Of a DNA stretch of 60,606 nucleotides, positions 33,168-42,385 are shown one piece after another. The stretch's first letter is position 1; the number at the start of each line of letters is the position of its first letter. Position numbers and translations under genes: made by a program. The DNA lies in assembly GCA_001899085.1 (NCBI GenBank), contig MKVB01000009.1:51652-112257 (forward strand), written 5' to 3'. A model generated the notes under the pieces. That model was given only the letters and a program-made list of their open reading frames with translations, was not told the origin of the DNA and searched no databases. Source of the DNA: Devosia sp. 66-14 (GTDB lineage: Bacteria; Pseudomonadota; Alphaproteobacteria; Rhizobiales; Devosiaceae).

Positions 33168-33589
33168 AGAGGATACTCCTATTAACGCCGCCGCCGGACA
33201 GCTCTTCGCGGAGAGGCCGTCCTGTTGTTGCTGGTTCGCCCGTCCGAACAGATAAGCAAAACCCCTTCGCGCACTCTACCGGTCCGCGCGACCGGATGAC
33301 TGCGCCCCCAATATTGCTGGTGTCAAAAAAAAGAGTGCCCGAAGGCACGCGTTGGATGACGGGCAAGCTCCATTCGTCTGAGGAGCGTAGCACAAAATTT
33401 CAGCAAAATCAAAAGTTGCGAATCAAGACCGCCGGGAGCCGCTCAGCTCCCGGGTCCAACCCGTTCATCGGCATGGCAAATCCACGGCAAGACCGGGGCC
33501 GGTGTCTGGTTTTTCGCCGCCGCCGCAACCCGGAAAGGTCCCGTTAACTGTTGCGGCAGCGCTTTCCGTCACCCCGTCCGGGGCGAAAC
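33168..33589. other. Gap between carD and fdxA
   Basis: A 422-bp stretch with no gene I can support. It holds the fdxA-side terminator (33325-33348) and the carD promoter region. Sequence around 33380-33420 is less GC-rich than average (CAAAATTTCAGCAAAATC). Confidence 0.6.
33325..33348 (-). terminator. Rho-independent terminator downstream of fdxA
   Basis: On the minus strand GTGCC-TTCG-GGCAC (33335-33348) is a 5-bp stem capped by a stable UUCG tetraloop, followed by CT and eight T residues (33325-33332). It lies about 240 bp beyond the fdxA stop, so it may end fdxA mRNA or a short transcript from the intervening region. Confidence 0.8.
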
Positions 33590-33928
33590 TCAGTCGCCTT
33601 CGCCGGGGGCTTCCGAGAAGTATTTCTCGAACTTGCCCTCGACCCCGTCCCATTCCTTGGCATCGGCCGGAGCGTCGCGCTTCTCGGTGATGTTCGGCCA
33701 GGCGGAGGCGTATTTGCTGTTGATCTCCAGCCAGCTGTCGAGACCGCCCTCGGTGTCGGGCTTGATCGCCTCAGCCGGGCATTCGGGCTCGCAAACGCCG
33801 CAGTCGATGCACTCGTCGGGGTGGATGACGAGCATGTTCTCGCCTTCATAGAAGCAGTCGACGGGACAAACCTCGACGCAGTCCATGTACTTGCACTTAA
33901 TGCAGTTGTCCGTGACGATGTAGGTCAT
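33590..33928 (-). CDS. fdxA: 7Fe ferredoxin FdxA
   Basis: A 112-residue ferredoxin with cluster motifs [14 protein letters not shown] (3Fe-4S, part of the 4Fe site) and [12 protein letters not shown] (4Fe-4S). The C-terminal extension ([19 protein letters not shown]) is typical of FdxA in alphaproteobacteria. Electron carrier in the cytosol. Located next to carD and the S4/helicase genes, a gene order conserved in Rhizobiales. Confidence 0.95.
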   Translation of the reverse strand: MTYIVTDNCIKCKYMDCVEVCPVDCFYEGENMLVIHPDECIDCGVCEPECPAEAIKPDTEGGLDSWLEINSKYASAWPNITEKRDAPADAKEWDGVEGKFEKYFSEAPGEGD

Positions 33929-34220
33929 TCTTCGCGAGCGTTCCTGCTCAAGTTTGTCGGGCCGCTGGGTCTTTCAGCCGGGCACGCGCCATGCGCCGCA
34001 CGCCTCGGGCCGTGCTAGCCCTTTTTCTCCGACGCCGCAAGGGACAGGGCCGTCAGGCTTTCGGCGCAGCGGACTTCCTCTCCGACATGGTTATCCCTCT
34101 GTGCGACGGGCCCATTCTCCCGGCCGGCACCCGCGCCGGTTCATGCCGGCAATTGTGGCGAAGAGCGGCGGCCAGCGCGATCGGCAGCGTAACGGCAAAG
34201 TGAAGGTCGCGCGCCGACGT

Positions 34221-34595
34221 TCAGTCCTCGTCGCCCTGCAATCGATCAGTGTCGCGGCGTTGTTTTTTGGTCGGACGACCGGCGCCCGGGTCGCGTTCGG
34301 CGTGTGGGGGCGGTGCGGCTTCTCGCGGCACCGGGGCCGGCGAGAGGTCTTCGTAGAGCAGGGCGGCCTCCGGCGCAGGGCCGCGGCGGGTGCCGGGATC
34401 GAGGATGCGCCAGACCAGCAGCCGGGTGTGCACCGTCATGGTGAGAACGTCGCCCGGCCCGACCTTGTGGTCGGACCGGTCAGTGCGTTCGGAATTGACC
34501 CTGACGGCGCCGGTTTCGATCAGCTTTTGCGCCAGGGTGCGCGACTTCACGGCGCGCGAGAAGAACAGCCACTTGTCGAGCCGCTGCTTGTCCAA
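34221..34595 (-). CDS. S4-domain RNA-binding protein (HslR-like)
   Basis: A 124-residue protein with an S4 RNA-binding domain at residues 1-60 (RLDKWLFFSRAVKSRTLAQKLI, then GAVRVNSERTDRSDHKVGPGD). Relatives (Hsp15/HslR) bind stalled 50S subunits carrying nascent peptide. A variable, Pro- and Arg-rich tail follows. It begins with TTG, 21 bp after the helicase stop, so the two form an operon. The 292-bp gap before fdxA (33929-34220) holds no gene I can support. Confidence 0.87.
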   Translation of the reverse strand: MDKQRLDKWLFFSRAVKSRTLAQKLIETGAVRVNSERTDRSDHKVGPGDVLTMTVHTRLLVWRILDPGTRRGPAPEAALLYEDLSPAPVPREAAPPPHAERDPGAGRPTKKQRRDTDRLQGDED

Positions 34596-34615
34596 GCGAC
34601 ACTATTCCGTGGTCT

Positions 34616-37600
34616 TCATTCGGATTTGGGGTTCCGAAGCGCGGCGAGTGCGGCCCAGGGGGAGTTCGGATCGAGCGCGGCGGGCTTGCGGTCCTCGCGC
34701 GGACGGTGCTCCTTCCAGTCCTCGCGCGGCTTGTCGAAGCGCTTGCCACCGGGCTTGCCGCCCTTGTTCTCGAACGGCTTGCCGCCACCATTGCCGTTGC
34801 CGGCCCCTTGCCGCGGGCCATCGCGACGGCCCTCGAAGCGCGGCCGGGACGGCCTGCCGTCGGTCTTGTTGTCGCCCTTGTCGCCGCCTTCCGGACGGTC
34901 GGGACGACGGAAATTGCGCTGCGGACGTTCGGACTTTTCGCCTTCGGCACCGGCTTCCGCGCCCTCGGCACGCTGGCCGCGATTGCGGGCGCCGCCGTGA
35001 CGCGGATTGTCGGGCCGGCGGCCTGCCGGGAACCAGATCTCATCGAACTCGGGCTCGGCGGGCTTGGCCTCTTCGGCCGGCGGCGGGGCACCGAGATCGG
35101 CAGTGGCGGTCTCGACGGTGACGGTTTCAGTCTCGGCGACGACCTCGACTGCGGGCACTACACCTTCAACCGCATCGGCGGCAGCGGCATTCACTTCGGC
35201 CTCGGCGACCTCGGCTGCCACTGCATCGGTTGCCGCTGCATCGGGCGTGGCAGTGGTCTCGGTCGTCTCGATGGTTTCAGTCGTCGCAACGGTCTCGGTG
35301 GCCGCGACGGCCTCGGTCGCTGCAGCACTCTCCGCCACCGGCGCAGCCGCCACCTTGGGGGTGCGGCGGACGCGATAGCCGAGCGAGTTGAGGATCGAAG
35401 CGAAGTCTTCGCCGGCAGTGCCGAGCAGCGAGGTCATCTCGACAGTGACGCGGAAGCCGTTGCCTTCGGCAGCACCGGCCGGCAGCTCGCCCTGGTGGGT
35501 CACCGGGTTGAGCGCGATCAGCGGCCGGATGATGTCGGCGAGGCGCTCGAGGATGTCGACCCGCACGGCACGGCGGCCGGCGACCTTGAAGCCGGCGAGC
35601 TCATAGAGCTTCACGTTCACTTCGGGGTCGATGAGGAATGAGGTGCGGCCGGAGAGGACGATCTGCGGCAGCTCGGCGACGCCGGGCTGGCGCACGCCGC
35701 CATGCTTGAGCGCATAGAGGATCAGCGCCAGCTCGCGCGGCGCGGGCTTGAGGCTCTGCGGCACGTAGATGTGGTAGGCGCCGAATTTGACGCCGAGCTT
35801 CCTGAGCTTGCCGCGCACATCCTGGTCGAGGCCCTTGACCTCCTCGGCCACGGCGCTGCGCGGCAGGATGCCGAGGTTCTCGTACAGCCGATAGGCGACG
35901 CCGCGGGCAGCGCCTTCGAGATCGGCGGGCGCTTCGAGCGACAGCACGCTTTCGAGCTGGGTGTTGACCAGGTGGCGGAGCCACAGGTTCAGCCGGTCCT
36001 GTACCCGCTCGAGATCGGGGCCGGTGAGGCTCTCGTCGGCGAGGATGATGAGGCGCGGGGTGAACAGCTGTTCGCCCTCGACCAGATTGGCGATCACCTG
36101 GCCGCGCCAGCGCACGTAGCCATCGGTGGCGAGCACCAGTTCTTCGTTGGGGGCGCCGGCGACGCGCTCGGCCCGCTTGGCGATCTCGGGCGCCACGACC
36201 TGCGCGGCGGCTGTCGCCACACCCTTGGCATCGCCACCTTCCGACCGGGCCAAGGTGAAGCGGAAGCCCTCGATGGAGCCGATCAGGTGGCCTTCGAGGC
36301 TCACCTCGCCGCGGTCGTTAATTTCAGGCGATACCATATGCTTGTCTCTCAGGTGGCGCATAAGCACCGAAGTGCGACGATCGACGAAACGTTGAGTGAG
36401 ACGCTCGTGCAGGGCGTCGCTCAGTCGATCTTCAATGTCCCGGGTCTTTTCGCGCCAATATGCGGGGTCTTCAAGCCAGTTCTTGCGGTTGGCGACAAAG
36501 GTCCATGTGCGGATCTGCTTGATCCGATTGGAAAGCGTATCGATGTCGCCTGTCACATTGTCGCAGAACCGCACCTGCTCGGCAATCCAATCGGCGTCGA
36601 CATGGCGGTGGCGGGTGAGGTCGAGATAGATGCGGGTGATGATCTCGCCATGCTGCGCCGGCGAGATGTCGCGATAGTCCGGGATGCCGCAGCATTCCCA
36701 CAGCAGCCGCACCGCCGCCTCGCCTTTCGCCGCGGCGCCGGCTTCGTTGCGGGCGACGAATTCCAGCGCATGCTGGTCGGTGGCGACGGGGACGCGGGTC
36801 AGGCTTTTCAGTTTGGGTGTCTGGTCGAGGCTGGCCCGGAGGTCCTCGATCGAGGCGAAATCCAGCTCGGCGTTGCGCCATTGCACCACTCGCACCGGCT
36901 CGAAGTCATGCGTTTCAAGGCGCTTGACCAGTTCCTCGTCGAAATCGGGGGCGTGGCCGGTGACGCCGAAACTGCCATTATGCATGTGCCGACCGGCGCG
37001 ACCGGCGATCTGGCCGAACTCGGCAGGGGTCAACTGACGGGTCTGATGACCATCGAACTTGTGGTCGTCGGCAAAGGCGACGTGGTGCACGTCGAGGTTG
37101 AGGCCCATGCCGATGGCATCTGTGGCGACGAGGAAATCGACGTCGCCGTTCTGGTACATGTCGACCTGGGCATTGCGGGTGCGGGGCGAGAGGGCCCCCA
37201 TCACCACGGCGGCGCCGCCGCGTTCGCGCCGGATCAGCTCGGCGATGGCGTAAACCTGGCTGGCCGAGAAGGCGACGATGGCCGAGCGCTTGGGCTGGCG
37301 GGAAATCTTCTTGGAGCCGGCATAAAGCAGCTCGGAGAAGCGCGGGCGCTGGATGATCTCGGCATCGGGCAACAGCGCGCGGATCAGCGGCGTCATCGTC
37401 GCTGCGCCGAGCAGCAGGGTTTCGCTGATGCCGCGGGCGTGCAGCAGGCGGTTGGTGAACACATGGCCGCGGTCGAAATCCGTCGCCACCTGGATTTCGT
37501 CGATGGCGACGCACTCGACCGGCACGTCGAGTGGCATGGCCTCGACCGTACACACCCAATAGCGGGGCTTGGCCGGAACGATCCGCTCCTCGCCGGTGAC

Positions 37601-37786
37601 CAGCGCCACATGCTGGGCGCCGATCCGGTCGACCACCTTGTGGTAGACCTCGCGGGCGAGCAGCCGCAGCGGCAGGCCGATCATCCCCGAGCGGTGCGCG
37701 AGCATCCGTTCGATGGCGAAGAAGGTCTTGCCTGTATTGGTGGGCCCAAGGATCGCCTTGAGCGAGGAGGCGGAAGCGGGAGTCAT
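34616..37786 (-). CDS. SUV3-like DExD-box RNA helicase
   Basis: A 1056-residue helicase. Walker A is LGPTNTGKT (residues 13-21), Walker B is CVAIDEIQ, and the C-terminal helicase motif is FGQIAGRAGRH. The first 480 residues resemble mitochondrial SUV3. The region around residues 815-895 is low complexity, rich in Ala, Thr, Val and Glu. The last 150 residues are Arg-, Lys- and Gly-rich and probably bind RNA. Likely unwinds structured RNA; co-transcribed with an S4 protein. Long uninterrupted frames on the opposite strand are mirror artefacts. Confidence 0.92.
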   Translation of the reverse strand: MTPASASSLKAILGPTNTGKTFFAIERMLAHRSGMIGLPLRLLAREVYHKVVDRIGAQHVALVTGEERIVPAKPRYWVCTVEAMPLDVPVECVAIDEIQVATDFDRGHVFTNRLLHARGISETLLLGAATMTPLIRALLPDAEIIQRPRFSELLYAGSKKISRQPKRSAIVAFSASQVYAIAELIRRERGGAAVVMGALSPRTRNAQVDMYQNGDVDFLVATDAIGMGLNLDVHHVAFADDHKFDGHQTRQLTPAEFGQIAGRAGRHMHNGSFGVTGHAPDFDEELVKRLETHDFEPVRVVQWRNAELDFASIEDLRASLDQTPKLKSLTRVPVATDQHALEFVARNEAGAAAKGEAAVRLLWECCGIPDYRDISPAQHGEIITRIYLDLTRHRHVDADWIAEQVRFCDNVTGDIDTLSNRIKQIRTWTFVANRKNWLEDPAYWREKTRDIEDRLSDALHERLTQRFVDRRTSVLMRHLRDKHMVSPEINDRGEVSLEGHLIGSIEGFRFTLARSEGGDAKGVATAAAQVVAPEIAKRAERVAGAPNEELVLATDGYVRWRGQVIANLVEGEQLFTPRLIILADESLTGPDLERVQDRLNLWLRHLVNTQLESVLSLEAPADLEGAARGVAYRLYENLGILPRSAVAEEVKGLDQDVRGKLRKLGVKFGAYHIYVPQSLKPAPRELALILYALKHGGVRQPGVAELPQIVLSGRTSFLIDPEVNVKLYELAGFKVAGRRAVRVDILERLADIIRPLIALNPVTHQGELPAGAAEGNGFRVTVEMTSLLGTAGEDFASILNSLGYRVRRTPKVAAAPVAESAAATEAVAATETVATTETIETTETTATPDAAATDAVAAEVAEAEVNAAAADAVEGVVPAVEVVAETETVTVETATADLGAPPPAEEAKPAEPEFDEIWFPAGRRPDNPRHGGARNRGQRAEGAEAGAEGEKSERPQRNFRRPDRPEGGDKGDNKTDGRPSRPRFEGRRDGPRQGAGNGNGGGKPFENKGGKPGGKRFDKPREDWKEHRPREDRKPAALDPNSPWAALAALRNPKSE

Positions 37787-38353
37787 CGCGCCCTATTTAG
37801 GTGATCGAAGGCCAACAAACGAGTGTCTCGTCGCGGAACAAAAATATGGTGCGGTGCGGCGCGGCGTTAACCATTGGTACGAACGAAGAACAAATCGGAA
37901 AGGAATCGGCTGCGACTCGGAAATCTGCGTTTGTTCACTACAGCATATGGTGGGTAGCCAATGGGGCGAACCGCTAGCGCCACGGCTTTCCTATGGCATC
38001 GGGCGCAATCCCCGGAAATCGCGTTCAGGAAGGTTGCCGAGAGGTTAATTTCGGGCGGTTCTGCACTCGAATCGGCAAAGTGTGAACGAGGCGTAAAGTG
38101 CTGTGTTGCAAAGATTTTTGTCGATTTCACGACTTGGCTCCCTGAACCGGGGCTGCTCAGGGTGCCGCGTTGGCAAAATAGCCGTTGACCGTGCCGGAAT
38201 GACACGCCGATTTTGGTAACGTCCGGTTAACCATGATTTCCGCCGCCCGGCCGGCGGCCCCGCTTGGAGGCCTGCCGGCACGAGGGAACACGGGTCTGTT
38301 GCCGGTGGTCCGGGGCGCGGAAATGGCTGCGTCGGCCGCTGCCTGAAAGCGCT
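37787..38353. other. 567-bp gap with no supported gene
   Basis: Short frames exist but lack ribosome sites, family features and coding-type composition. The middle (about 38030-38220) is less GC-rich. It must hold the helicase promoter; I see no clear consensus. CCTGAAAGCGCTT at 38342-38354 abuts the stop of the secreted protein gene and recurs exactly at 45122-45134 next to the cobS stop. A small RNA is possible but unsupported. Confidence 0.5.
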
Positions 38354-38758
38354 TCAGCACTCGGCGACGAGGGGCACCCAGTTGGACTGGATGGGCGTGC
38401 CGGCGACGACGACACGGTACTCGGCGTCGATCGGATTGTTGATCATCAGGTTCTGCGTGTAGCTGCCCATGACGATGCCATTGGCGCCCTTCACCGTAGT
38501 GACCGAGTAGGGGCCGGCGACGGCGCCTCCCTTCTTGACCACGAGGATGTTGATGGTGCCGGGCTTGTTGGTCTCGACCCAGGCGGTGAGCTTGCCGTTG
38601 CCGGGGCAGATATTGTCGGGCGGCGAGATGATGCCGAGCTGGATGCTGGTCGGAACGAGCTTCGTGGCGCTGCCGGCCTTCAGCTCGAACGCGTCGGCGA
38701 CGCCGACGAGCGCGACGGTGGCGGCGACAGCGGCGATGCCGAGTTTCACGATGGTCAT
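38354..38758 (-). CDS. Secreted hypothetical protein
   Basis: A 134-residue protein with a signal peptide (KLGIAAVAATVALVGVADA). AGGAGG lies just before ATG 38758; the upstream ATG at 38782 lacks this. The mature part contains TSIQLGIISPPDNICPGNGK and ends in VAEC, so it has two Cys that could form a disulfide, and beta-rich sequence (TINILVVKKGGAVAG). I do not recognise the family. Probably periplasmic. Confidence 0.7.
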   Translation of the reverse strand: MTIVKLGIAAVAATVALVGVADAFELKAGSATKLVPTSIQLGIISPPDNICPGNGKLTAWVETNKPGTINILVVKKGGAVAGPYSVTTVKGANGIVMGSYTQNLMINNPIDAEYRVVVAGTPIQSNWVPLVAEC

Positions 38759-38866
38759 GTCTTCCTCCTGGGCGTGAGCCATTGGAGGCAGATTGCCGCC
38801 CGGCGCTTGAACGCGTGGTGAGGCAGGGGTTTAGCTGTCGTTCATCGCCGGCCGGGCCGGCACGGG

Positions 38867-39634
38867 CTACTCGCTGAGGTCGGTCAATACCACCGACAGG
38901 TCGCCAGCTTCGGTGGTGATCAGCGCCCGGTAGGGAATGTAGTAGCCGGGGGTCTTGAGCGGCGCGAACCAGATCAGGATGCGCTCGTTCTTGGCGAGGT
39001 AGGTGGTGACCTCGTTATTGGTGTAATGCCCGGAGATCGGCGTGTAGTGCACGCTGCACAGCACCAGCGGGCCCTGGTAGCCAGTGCGCTTGGACGTGGC
39101 GGTGTCGTCCTTGACGTATTTGAGGCTCAGGTTGAAGCGTTCGACGCCGGTGAAGATCGGCATCTGCCGGTCGCACAGCTGCTTGTCGAGAGCGGGGCCC
39201 TTCAGGACGAACGGCGCCAGCATGTCGTTGGCGGTGACGAGGTGCTTTCGCTCGATCGCCACACGGTCGATATTGTTGACGATCGGCGGCGCCACCTTGA
39301 ACGTATCGACGGTACCGCCGGCATAGGTCACGGCAGAGGTGAAGGCCTCGCCGCCGGCGCGGGTCAGGATGTCGAACTTCTGCGCCCTGAGACCGTTGGC
39401 GCCCGAGCTTCCGGACGAAGTCGCCTTGGCAGTGCCGCTCGCCACGAGTTGCGCCAGCCCGGTGATCTTGGCGTCGAGCACCAGCGAATAGATCGAACCG
39501 TTGTCGTTAAGATTGACGCGCGCATTGGCGACATGGGTGCCGCCCATGGTGACCATGTACTCGGCCCGGGCCGCCAGTTCGGCGGCGCTGGCGGGGACAA
39601 CGAGCAGCGCCAGAGCAAAGGCGGCCAATCGCAT
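38867..39634 (-). CDS. DUF3108 periplasmic protein
   Basis: A 255-residue exported protein with a signal peptide (RLAAFALALLVVPASA). The core AEYMVTMGGTHVANARVNL ... SLVLDAKITGLAQLVASG, the later CSVHYTPISGHYTNNE and the final IWFAPLKTPGYYIPYRALI fit DUF3108, a beta-rich family of unknown function. A longer frame reaches 40144 but covers the rpmB promoter and rpmB itself on the other strand. Neighbour of rpmB as in other Rhizobiales. Confidence 0.85.
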   Translation of the reverse strand: MRLAAFALALLVVPASAAELAARAEYMVTMGGTHVANARVNLNDNGSIYSLVLDAKITGLAQLVASGTAKATSSGSSGANGLRAQKFDILTRAGGEAFTSAVTYAGGTVDTFKVAPPIVNNIDRVAIERKHLVTANDMLAPFVLKGPALDKQLCDRQMPIFTGVERFNLSLKYVKDDTATSKRTGYQGPLVLCSVHYTPISGHYTNNEVTTYLAKNERILIWFAPLKTPGYYIPYRALITTEAGDLSVVLTDLSE

Positions 39635-39781
39635 CGTCTGGCGGAAACCGGCGTTCAACACGGGAGCGGACCTCTGGCGGGTCGCCAAGCGGCGACGCGA
39701 CGTCACCAAGCAGCGAATCAGTACTGCATGCCAAAATGCCGAGCGCGTCCCGGACTGGCAAGGCATTCGGCGTTCACAAGC

Positions 39782-39809
39782 TTGACGGGAAGGGCTCAGT
39801 TCTCTATGG
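39782..39809 (+). promoter_or_regulatory. Candidate rpmB promoter
   Basis: TTGACG (39782-39787) and TATGGG (39804-39809) with a 16-bp spacer lie about 80 bp before rpmB, in a 256-bp divergent gap. It is a reasonable match to an alphaproteobacterial housekeeping promoter, not tested. Confidence 0.45.
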
Positions 39810-39890
39810 GAGCGTCCGCAATCAAGAACAGACTCCAGCCCGTTGCGAGGGGATAGTCCCCCGCCAAGGGCCTTTTGACAGGATACTCCA

Positions 39891-40178
39891 ATGGCTCGCC
39901 GCTGCGAACTCACCGGTAAGGGCGTGATGACCGGGAACAAGGTGAGCCATGCGCTCAACCGTACCCGTCGCCGCTTCCTCCCCAATCTCCTCAACGTTTC
40001 GCTTCTGTCGGACACGCTCGGCCGCACGGTCAAGCTGCGCATCTCGGCGAACGCGCTGCGTACCGTCGAGCACCGCGGTGGCCTCGATGCGTTCCTGCTC
40101 AAGGCAGACGACGCCGAGCTGTCGCCGGTCGCGCTGGCCGTCAAGAAGGAAGTCCGCGCCGCCCTCGCGACCGCGTAA
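39891..40178 (+). CDS. rpmB: 50S ribosomal protein L28
   Basis: A 95-residue L28: [20 protein letters not shown], then [18 protein letters not shown] and [20 protein letters not shown] are characteristic. Length is normal for alphaproteobacteria. It is monocistronic, with its own promoter and a strong terminator 24 bp downstream. Confidence 0.97.
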   Translation: MARRCELTGKGVMTGNKVSHALNRTRRRFLPNLLNVSLLSDTLGRTVKLRISANALRTVEHRGGLDAFLLKADDAELSPVALAVKKEVRAALATA

Positions 40179-40202
40179 GACTTTTCCGAGCTGAAGTTTC
40201 GG

Positions 40203-40240
40203 CCGCGCGCTCCTCGACAGGAACGCGCGGTTTCGTTTTT
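40203..40240 (+). terminator. Rho-independent terminator of rpmB
   Basis: CCGCGCG-C-TCCT-CGAC-AGGA-A-CGCGCGG (40203-40230) forms a 7-bp stem, one mismatch and 4 more pairs, followed by TTTCGTTTTT (40231-40240). Confidence 0.92.
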
Positions 40241-40287
40241 CCGCCCCGGTCTGATGCCGGCCAGCGGGTATCACAGAGGTGCAGGAT

Positions 40288-40974
40288 ATGCTCGCTCGCT
40301 TTGTCGCGGCCATCGCGGCCATGGTCGTGGTGGTTACCGCGTCCAACATTCTCGTGCTCTACCCGGTCGAGGCGACGCTCGGCCCGATCAACCTCAAGGA
40401 CCTCCTCACCTGGGGAGCCTTCACCTATCCCTTCGCCTTTCTCGTCACCGATCTCACCAACCGCTATGACGGCGCGGCGCAGGCCCGGCGGGTGGTGGTT
40501 GCCGGCTTTGCGGTGGCGGTGGCGCTGTCGTTCTATCTGAGCTTCAATCCGCTGCCATGGAATGCCGGGGGCGCTGCGGCGACCACAGCGCGCATCGCGA
40601 CCGCCTCGGTGACGGCGTTCCTCATCGGACAACTGCTCGATATCTCGGTGTTCTCGCGGCTCAGGGCCAGCCGGAACTGGTTCCTGCCGCCGCTTGCCGG
40701 CTCGCTGTTCGGCTCGCTGCTCGATACGGCGATCTTCTTTTCCATCGCCTTCGCGCCGGCTTTCGGCTTCGTCGATGGCGTCTATGGGGCGCAGGACGGG
40801 TCGCTGGGCTTCCCGGCGCCGTTCCTCAGCCTGGGGCCCGAGGTGCCGCTATGGTTCTCGCTGGCCGCCGGCGACTTCCTGGTGAAGTTCCTCGCCGCGC
40901 TGCTGCTGCTGGCGCCCTATCGGGTGCTGATGGGCAAGCTGATGCCGCTGCCGCCGCTCAAGGCGGCAGCCTAA
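40288..40974 (+). CDS. VUT/YhhQ-family queuosine-precursor transporter
   Basis: A 228-residue inner-membrane protein of the VUT family (YhhQ type), with about six helices. Features are NILVLYPVEATLGPINLKDLLTWG, FPFAFLVTDLTNR-like segment, FLIGQLLDISVFSRLR and GSLFGSLLDTAIFFSIAF. YhhQ imports queuosine precursors such as preQ0/preQ1. It complements gluQ in this window. AGAGG before ATG 40288 favours it over GTG 40279. Overlaps the converging SnoaL-like gene by 4 bp. Confidence 0.87.
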   Translation: MLARFVAAIAAMVVVVTASNILVLYPVEATLGPINLKDLLTWGAFTYPFAFLVTDLTNRYDGAAQARRVVVAGFAVAVALSFYLSFNPLPWNAGGAAATTARIATASVTAFLIGQLLDISVFSRLRASRNWFLPPLAGSLFGSLLDTAIFFSIAFAPAFGFVDGVYGAQDGSLGFPAPFLSLGPEVPLWFSLAAGDFLVKFLAALLLLAPYRVLMGKLMPLPPLKAAA

Positions 40975-41348
40975 TCGGGAAACCGGCTCAGGTGTTCGTG
41001 GGCGATCCACCAGCGCTCGCCCACGCGCTTCAGCACCGTGGTGCCGCGACCTGACCCCGAGATCGGCTTGCCGTCGGCCTGCGTTTCCCAGTTGAAGCGG
41101 TAGGTGCAGGCGGCGGCGCTGTCGCCCTCGGCGATCCACTCGAGTTGGTCGAGCCAGTAGTGCTCGCTGGGCCCCATTGCCTGCCAGGTGGCCTCGAACG
41201 CCGCGCGGATCGCGGCGATGCCGCTATGGCTGCCGTTCGAGAACCAGAATGTCGCGTCGGGCGCGATCAGTTCGGTCAGGAGCTCGAAGTCCTGGTGGTT
41301 GATGCGGTCGGTGTAGGCCTCAAGCACGTCCCTTGCAGACATCCACAT
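40971..41348 (-). CDS. SnoaL/NTF2-like domain protein
   Basis: A 125-residue NTF2-fold protein: ARDVLEAYTDRINHQDFELLTELIAPDATFWF, then GIAAIRAAFEATW and a beta-sheet end (VLKRVGERWWIAHEHLS). Such folds form a small hydrophobic cavity; many are isomerases, hydrolases or ligand carriers. No catalytic residues can be assigned with confidence. Starts 5 bp after the phytase-like gene's stop on the same strand. Confidence 0.83.
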   Translation of the reverse strand: MWMSARDVLEAYTDRINHQDFELLTELIAPDATFWFSNGSHSGIAAIRAAFEATWQAMGPSEHYWLDQLEWIAEGDSAAACTYRFNWETQADGKPISGSGRGTTVLKRVGERWWIAHEHLSRFPD

Positions 41349-41353
41349 CCTCC

Positions 41354-42385
41354 TCAGTCGGGCAGGCTGAACTCCAGCAGCAGGTTGCGTTCCCAGTCGT
41401 TGAAGTTGTTGTCGGACACCAGCGTGATGCGGGTGGTGCCATCGGGCGCGGTGTGGACGGCGAGGGCTTCCATGTTGTCGATGTCGCCGCCGGCGGCATG
41501 CAGCAGCAGCTCGCCCTTCATGTGGGCGCCGGCCTTCACATCGGCGGCCGGGATGCGGACCAGCCGCATCTGGAAGGCGAGAAGCGCGATGCCGCGTTCG
41601 AGCACCAGCAGATCGCCATTGGGCATGAAGGCGCAGTCGGTCGGGTTGGTGCCGCTGCCCGAGATGTAGCTCAGCGGGCCCTTGTCGTTCTGGCCGAGCA
41701 GATAGGCCGAATGCTGGCCATCATCATCGATGATGCCCTCGGTGAGCAGCAGCGTCGACCCGGCGATGGGGGAGGTCGGCGGGGCGATGCAGACCGCTTC
41801 CAGCGTCTCGTTGGTCCGCGTGTCGCTCAGCCATTTGGGAATGCTGACTTCGCGGGCCGGGCCCTGCGGCAAGCCGTCGACCAGCGCGAAATCGGCGACG
41901 CGGGTGAGGTTCTCGAAGCCGACGCGTACGGCACTCGGCTTGCCGTCACGGATGATCACCGCCAGCGCCTCGGCGTCGCGTGAATAGGCGCGCGGCAGCT
42001 CCTTGCCCTTGGAATTCTGGATCGGCTCGATCCTGACGCCGATCAACCCCATGGGGCGCGCCGCCTCGTCGTAGAGCAACTGACCGGAAACGAAGTTGCC
42101 GCGGTCCGACACCATCACCAGGCGCCCGTCGGGGCCGGTAAAGCCGAGGCCGGAAAGGCCGCCGAAGGTGTCGGTCTGGCTCTGCATCTCGATGCCGCCA
42201 CGCCAGACGAGGCCCTGAACGCGTTGGCCGATGCCGGCCGAGGCAAAAGTCGAGATCGGCACAGCAGTGACCGTCTCTTCATCGGCCCGGGCGCCCAGCC
42301 CGCCTGCGACCAGCAATGCGGCACCGGCGCTGGCGACCAGCAGTGCTGCTCCGGCGAGGCGCGAGGCGCGCCGCGCAGCGGTCAT
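41354..42385 (-). CDS. Phytase/esterase-like secreted protein
   Basis: A 343-residue protein of the 'esterase-like activity of phytase' family (beta-propeller-like). A signal or anchor ([19 protein letters not shown]) precedes [42 protein letters not shown] and a C-terminal [10 protein letters not shown], the repeated hallmarks of the family. Phytase activity is not certain for it. ATGA overlap with cobT couples the two although no functional link is clear. Confidence 0.85.
   Translation of the reverse strand: MTAARRASRLAGAALLVASAGAALLVAGGLGARADEETVTAVPISTFASAGIGQRVQGLVWRGGIEMQSQTDTFGGLSGLGFTGPDGRLVMVSDRGNFVSGQLLYDEAARPMGLIGVRIEPIQNSKGKELPRAYSRDAEALAVIIRDGKPSAVRVGFENLTRVADFALVDGLPQGPAREVSIPKWLSDTRTNETLEAVCIAPPTSPIAGSTLLLTEGIIDDDGQHSAYLLGQNDKGPLSYISGSGTNPTDCAFMPNGDLLVLERGIALLAFQMRLVRIPAADVKAGAHMKGELLLHAAGGDIDNMEALAVHTAPDGTTRITLVSDNNFNDWERNLLLEFSLPD

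Noticed and set aside
35702-37804. 700-codon open frame on the plus strand opposite the helicase
   Set aside because: It mirrors the codon pattern of the helicase on the other strand, has no family features and no ribosome site; GC-rich genes commonly give such frames.
37867-38205. 112-codon minus-strand frame in the 567-bp gap
   Set aside because: No ribosome site and no recognisable features; composition is not like neighbouring genes.
40241-40290. preQ1 riboswitch before the VUT transporter gene
   Set aside because: The space between the rpmB terminator and the start codon is about 47 bp and shows no convincing pseudoknot pattern.
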